Positions 61,101-64,000 of a stretch of DNA of 64,000 bases are shown piece after piece (the first letter of the stretch is position 1; each line of letters opens with the position of its first letter). The stretch covers positions 1 to 64,000 of the forward strand of contig NZ_JACNMF010000003.1 in the NCBI RefSeq assembly GCF_014270105.1, written 5' to 3'. Origin of the DNA: Hyunsoonleella aquatilis. GTDB taxonomy: Bacteria; Bacteroidota; Bacteroidia; Flavobacteriales; Flavobacteriaceae. The position numbers and the translations under genes were made by a program. Below the pieces are notes generated by a model. The model was not told the origin of the DNA. It did no database searches and saw only the letters and a program-made list of their open reading frames with translations.

Positions 61101-63007
61101 GTGTGTATTTCCAATGGTGCGATAGAGGCACAGCCCGTAGCGTTATCCTCTACACGAACATAAACTACTTGTACCTCAGGTGCTATATTTTGATAGTTGG
61201 TTTCATTAGCAATGGCATCAGTGTTATTTACGGCGTCATCGTTACTTTCATGGAACGAAACTGTAACATCTGAAAGGGGCAGGCCGTCTAAAACATCAGA
61301 TATGGCTTGAGTTAAATCAAATGTATCAAAACCGTCATGATCTGTATCGCAACCATCTAATGGTGTGGGCTCCCTATTGATAACTGGCCCCCTGGTTATA
61401 TCAATTGTCAACGGGGCCGAAGTATTATAACATCCTGATACAGAATTGACCACCCTGACATAAACCGTTTCGTTTGGTGTATTATTGTTAACATAGGGAG
61501 TAGGAATGGGATTGTCGCCATTGTCCGCATCAAGTGCATTGTAATGATAACTTACCGTAAGTGATGTGTCTCCCATGGTAATTTCGTCATCCTTTACTGT
61601 TAAATCTATGGCTGTAAAACCATCACTTGGATCATTGTCGGTATCGCATATTTCCAGAATTGTGGGGTCCATAATATCCGGAATGGGGTTTACTACTAAA
61701 TTGAATGTGGAATAGGCAATACACCCTGTGTCCATATCGTCTATTCGGATAAAAATAGGTTGCGTTAACGATGTGTTTTGAATTGGCGTGGTGATAGGAT
61801 TTGCACTATTTCTAGCGTCAGCATCTGACAAATGGTATGAAAAAGTGGTATTTGTAAATGTGGACGGAAAGATGCCCATAACCTCTGTGTTCTTTATAGA
61901 GAGATCAAACGTTTCAACTTCATCGCCACTAAGGTCGTCACAGAGCATATAGTCCGAAATTGGAGAAAGGGTGATTTCGGTTTGAATGTTAACCACAATT
62001 TCGTCCTCTTCCACACAGGCTGTGCTATTAAGAGTATTGGTAATTTCAACGCGATAGGTGCCACTTTGGGTAACATCTAATGTTGGGTTTGTTTCTCCGG
62101 AAATTAGGACATTATCAAGAAACCAGGCGTAAGTGGCACTGGGACTCTGAATATCTCCATCCAGTGTAATGGATTGGGCGCAAGTATCAATATCGTCTCC
62201 TAAATCCAGAATTTTGAAACTATCTCCTTCGATAAATACTGCAGAATCAAATTCATTATCAAACCCATCCGCAATTACCAATTTGATATGGTATGTTACG
62301 AATGGGGTAATTGTAGTCGATGCAGTGAATACTTCGGTTCTTCCATTATAGTTGGTGTCGCCAATATTGTAGCCATCAAAATATTGCTCGTTTTGGGCGG
62401 CACACACACCTACAATTTCGTCATGCACGGTATTTGTATTTACCGGAGTTGTCGTGCCAGGAACCAAGGCAATATTTTGATAGGGCAACCCGCTACCAGC
62501 TTCTCGTATCAGGAATGCAAATCCATCAGATACGTTACAGGGGTTGATACCTGAATACTCTTCCGAGGCCAGTAAATAATTGAACTGTACTCTATTAGAA
62601 ATGGAAACAAAGTCGAATTCTATGGAGGTTGCATTAAGGGTATTGGTAATACCAAGTGCGGCTTCTAAATCAGGGTCGGTGCCCCAAACATCTGAGCCTT
62701 CGCTTAAGGTGGTTGTGGTAACCGCATTTCCAGCAGATTCGGCTGCCCCTGTGGATAACATGATACCGTTCTCAAAAGGAAAATTGGAGCTTCCCCTGCT
62801 AAATTCCGCATAGCTCCTAAAGCCAGTGCTATTACCATTAACTGTAGAGGTGATGTTGGATACTTCAACACAACCGTCTACTAAATTATCTTCTATAAGC
62901 TGCTGAACGGTTACGTTTCCATTTACAGTAATTTGCTGGGAAACCGCTGAGTTAATTGCAAAGACTAATGCAATTAGCAATAGACAAACATGTAGGCTCT
63001 TTTTCAA
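58124..63007 (-). CDS. giant T9SS type B surface protein with choice-of-anchor L domain
   Basis: This encodes 1627 residues. A signal peptide is present (VCLLLIALVFAINSAVSQ). Residues ~40-270 match the choice-of-anchor L domain (FPFENGIMLSTGAAESAGNA, FNYLLASEEYSGINPCNVSD). About 350-1430 holds eleven tandem repeats of ~95 residues, each with a CDDDxDG-like motif (LCDDLSGDEVETFDLSI, YCDDDDDGIVSIDLSSFDEL, ICDDDQDGLTILNLEDK) and a following IYARIES/YVRV strand. The end is a T9SS type B domain (FVTPNGDGDFDTWHIVGANM, GWDGTFNGSNMPADDYWF). The proteins are likely adhesins on the cell surface, linked to gliding. It is upstream of 52219 in the same direction. Confidence 0.93.
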   Translation of the reverse strand: MKKSLHVCLLLIALVFAINSAVSQQITVNGNVTVQQLIEDNLVDGCVEVSNITSTVNGNSTGFRSYAEFSRGSSNFPFENGIMLSTGAAESAGNAVTTTTLSEGSDVWGTDPDLEAALGITNTLNATSIEFDFVSISNRVQFNYLLASEEYSGINPCNVSDGFAFLIREAGSGLPYQNIALVPGTTTPVNTNTVHDEIVGVCAAQNEQYFDGYNIGDTNYNGRTEVFTASTTITPFVTYHIKLVIADGFDNEFDSAVFIEGDSFKILDLGDDIDTCAQSITLDGDIQSPSATYAWFLDNVLISGETNPTLDVTQSGTYRVEITNTLNSTACVEEDEIVVNIQTEITLSPISDYMLCDDLSGDEVETFDLSIKNTEVMGIFPSTFTNTTFSYHLSDADARNSANPITTPIQNTSLTQPIFIRIDDMDTGCIAYSTFNLVVNPIPDIMDPTILEICDTDNDPSDGFTAIDLTVKDDEITMGDTSLTVSYHYNALDADNGDNPIPTPYVNNNTPNETVYVRVVNSVSGCYNTSAPLTIDITRGPVINREPTPLDGCDTDHDGFDTFDLTQAISDVLDGLPLSDVTVSFHESNDDAVNNTDAIANETNYQNIAPEVQVVYVRVEDNATGCASIAPLEIHTNLLLTGTDTGDFALCDDPSNDGIIDFNLFIVETFIADDIDNVTVTFYESEAEYNANNPIDKNNLYPASNPTTLFIEIENGSCTEVSEINLIVNPVLIFDPFDPVPYCDDDDDGIVSIDLSSFDELILNGNTDFIVSYFASQADADTNFNPLPPFYTNSQPQETIYARIESDGTGCYTVNEFEIEVVAAPGVTTPTPFTICDDDQDGLTILNLEDKIPEIVPDTTGLDISFFTDENDAINDSNPIATPTNYETGTQTIYVRVTSNTTVSRCYDIAELEVYVNTIPVFSSITNFQICEDDGDNQAEFLFSDWDAEILNGQTGKEVLYFEDAGYTNPIDKNTLYTNTSSPQTIYVRVENITDTSCMAETSFFIEVGANPVYNVPGSFLVCDDASNDGVETFDLQRKIDEISQGSPSDLIISFFNDEQNALDNVNPIDLQYTNTQNPEQLYARIENNGSDCTVIEEFGINVVASPDLSQAEVFSQCDDDYDGLVPFNLDDAEYENFDRFQTDISVHYFENMADVEDDNLAIPNPNSYMSGSGTVYIKVTNNQTTCFTVIPLTLEVIALPNINFNGVIPICENNTNTFDLSTVDDMLVDDVNAVIINYFNNPTDAQNNMGALSDTYSYSASSHTIYTRIESLSTQCITYGNFTLQINPNPIANAPQNLIKCDDDDDGLLVFNLTEANADILGTQPASDHNITFYNTFDDAEMDTNRISSSYQATDGEIIYARLENGNTGCYDATQFATMINPLPIIPIEDVPLCIDDLPLIIDAYTGNPNDTYLWSTNVNPAVNGFTGSQITLTNISQVGDYTVEVTRPHANAESCVDSETITVIDSQQAIFAEPEIVNFSDPNSVVVNVNGIGNYVYRLNEGEPQTSNVFLNVPLGENTIYVDDLNGCATAETEVFIIDIPKFVTPNGDGDFDTWHIVGANMLPGSLVYIYNRHGKLLKMLAHNSPGWDGTFNGSNMPADDYWFSADIVQNGESFNIRGHFALKR

Positions 63008-63137
63008 TTTGTAACATTTGGGTGAAACAATATCTTTTTTGAGGGCTTATTTAGGCATCGAAAGTAACTATATTTTAGACGAAATGCAAAAAAAATCCGA
63101 TGAAATGCAATTAAATTGGTTTTATTCTCATAATGCC

Positions 63138-64000
63138 TTAATATTTTAGTGTAAAATGGTTCTTAAACACCCTGCCATCCTGGAGGGTTACAAAGAACCA
63201 ATAGTCGTCGGTTGGCAATCTCAAACCATTCAGTGTACCGTCCCAACCGGTGCCAAGTGGATCTAGTTGTTTTACCAATTTACCGTACCTATTATAAATT
63301 TTAACCTTGGTATTAGGCTGGAACATTTCAGAAACACCTAAAACATTCCAAGTATCGCTAGATCCGTCGTTATTTGGTGTGAAATACTTTGGAAAACCTA
63401 TTATGGAGACATCGTCCGATACTGTACCGCAATTGTTTTTCACATCTCTCACATAAACCGTATAAATACCGGGTTTTATATTAACGAATGTATCGCTGTT
63501 TTGGTATGGTGCCACCATGTTGCCGTCGCTATCTTCCAGCTGAAATTGATAGGTGCCATCTCCCGAAACGATAACTGCGACAGGAATATTGTTGTAAGTA
63601 TTGTTATCGTTAAAATCAAAGCCTTCAATTTTGGCGATATTTGATGGTTCAACTTCAATAGTTTTTACTTTGGAACATCCGGTGATTTTATCTATTACAT
63701 TTGCTTGGTAGGTTCCTGTTTGGTTCACTATAATTGTTGGGCTTTGTGAGATAAGCGTTCCTGTATTATCTGTCCATTCATATCTGAAATTAGAAATATC
63801 CGATGTGAATACTCCGGCTTCCAAAGTGATTGGTTCTGGGAAAAAATTAGTGCAGTAGTAGGCCGTGGTACTTGCACTATCGATCTCCGGAAGAGGGTAA
63901 ACCGTTAATTTGATTTCGCCAATGCCGTAACAGTTATTCTCGTTTTCAACCCTTGCATAAACAGTTTGGCTATAGGCAGTTGTATTGGTATATTGTTCTG
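63138..64000 (-). CDS. third T9SS type B surface protein (partial, continues past the window)
   Basis: The frame is open to the right edge, so the start is missing. It gives about 287 residues. The first visible part is the same repeat (TNTTAYSQTVYARVENENNC, YGIGEIKLTVYPLPEIDS). Next is a PKD/Ig-like region (RYEWTDNTGTLISQSP). The end is a T9SS type B sorting domain (YFTPNNDGSSDTWNVLGVSE, GWDGTLNGLRLPTDDYWF). It is the third paralogue in tandem, 130 bp from the next gene. Total length cannot be known. Confidence 0.9.
   Translation of the reverse strand, partial: EQYTNTTAYSQTVYARVENENNCYGIGEIKLTVYPLPEIDSASTTAYYCTNFFPEPITLEAGVFTSDISNFRYEWTDNTGTLISQSPTIIVNQTGTYQANVIDKITGCSKVKTIEVEPSNIAKIEGFDFNDNNTYNNIPVAVIVSGDGTYQFQLEDSDGNMVAPYQNSDTFVNIKPGIYTVYVRDVKNNCGTVSDDVSIIGFPKYFTPNNDGSSDTWNVLGVSEMFQPNTKVKIYNRYGKLVKQLDPLGTGWDGTLNGLRLPTDDYWFFVTLQDGRVFKNHFTLKY

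Noticed and set aside
52219-63007. CRISPR or satellite-like DNA repeats in the large genes
   Set aside because: The repeats are at protein level, in frame, and divergent in DNA.

Overview
The window looks like chromosomal DNA of a marine Flavobacteriaceae bacterium (Bacteroidota). Supporting signs are type IX secretion (T9SS) type A and type B sorting domains, DUF2911 and Lacal_2735-type proteins, AT-rich intergenic DNA, and many promoters that fit the Bacteroidota consensus (TTTG at -33, TAnnTTTG at -7). No rRNA, tRNA or CRISPR array was seen.

Region 1 (1-7.4 kb) is a sedentary chromosomal integron. An integrase gene (6361-7428, +) faces away from eight gene cassettes, all on the minus strand. 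Seven complete attC sites of 131-133 bp and one partial site separate them. The first bases of each cassette are complementary to the first core site of that cassette's own attC, which is the signature of circular-cassette integration. The integrase has all catalytic residues of a tyrosine recombinase but lacks the insertion typical of IntI, and it carries an unusual N-terminal module. The array is interrupted at the left edge by the end of an IS110-like transposase gene. Cargo includes a barstar-like protein, an EF-Tu domain mimic, a SpoU-type RNA methyltransferase and several small secreted proteins. A ninth, solitary cassette with its own attC lies about 28 kb away (34519-35946) on the opposite strand, behind a decayed pseudouridine synthase gene.

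Region 2 (7.6-22.1 kb) is a photoprotection and photorepair regulon, all on the minus strand. It encodes four cryptochrome/photolyase proteins (a class I CPD photolyase, a divergent photolyase, an iron-sulfur type, and a DASH type), GTP cyclohydrolase I (folE), DUF2256, a UbiB-like kinase, a flavin reductase, two SDR enzymes, glutathione peroxidase, TspO, an SRPBCC protein, several small unknown proteins and a TetR regulator. Two promoters, one in front of each half, share an identical layout: an inverted repeat TGTTTAAC-N14-GTTAAACA placed 5 bp upstream of the -7 box. This suggests one regulator for both halves.

Region 3 (22.1-50 kb) is mostly chromosomal core and metabolic genes: an aquaporin, a DUF2911 protein, an AraC-TolB-TPR membrane regulator, an operon with a PIG-L deacetylase, a small membrane protein, a sodium:solute symporter and a Gfo/Idh/MocA oxidoreductase, then fahA, glyA, an amidohydrolase, lysA and sucC. 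Dispersed repeats and MITE-like elements are scattered between them.

Region 4 (50-64 kb) holds uvrB and three tandem, paralogous, very large T9SS type B secreted proteins (one cut by the window edge). They carry acidic, CDDDxDG-type repeats and C-terminal gliding-motility sorting domains.
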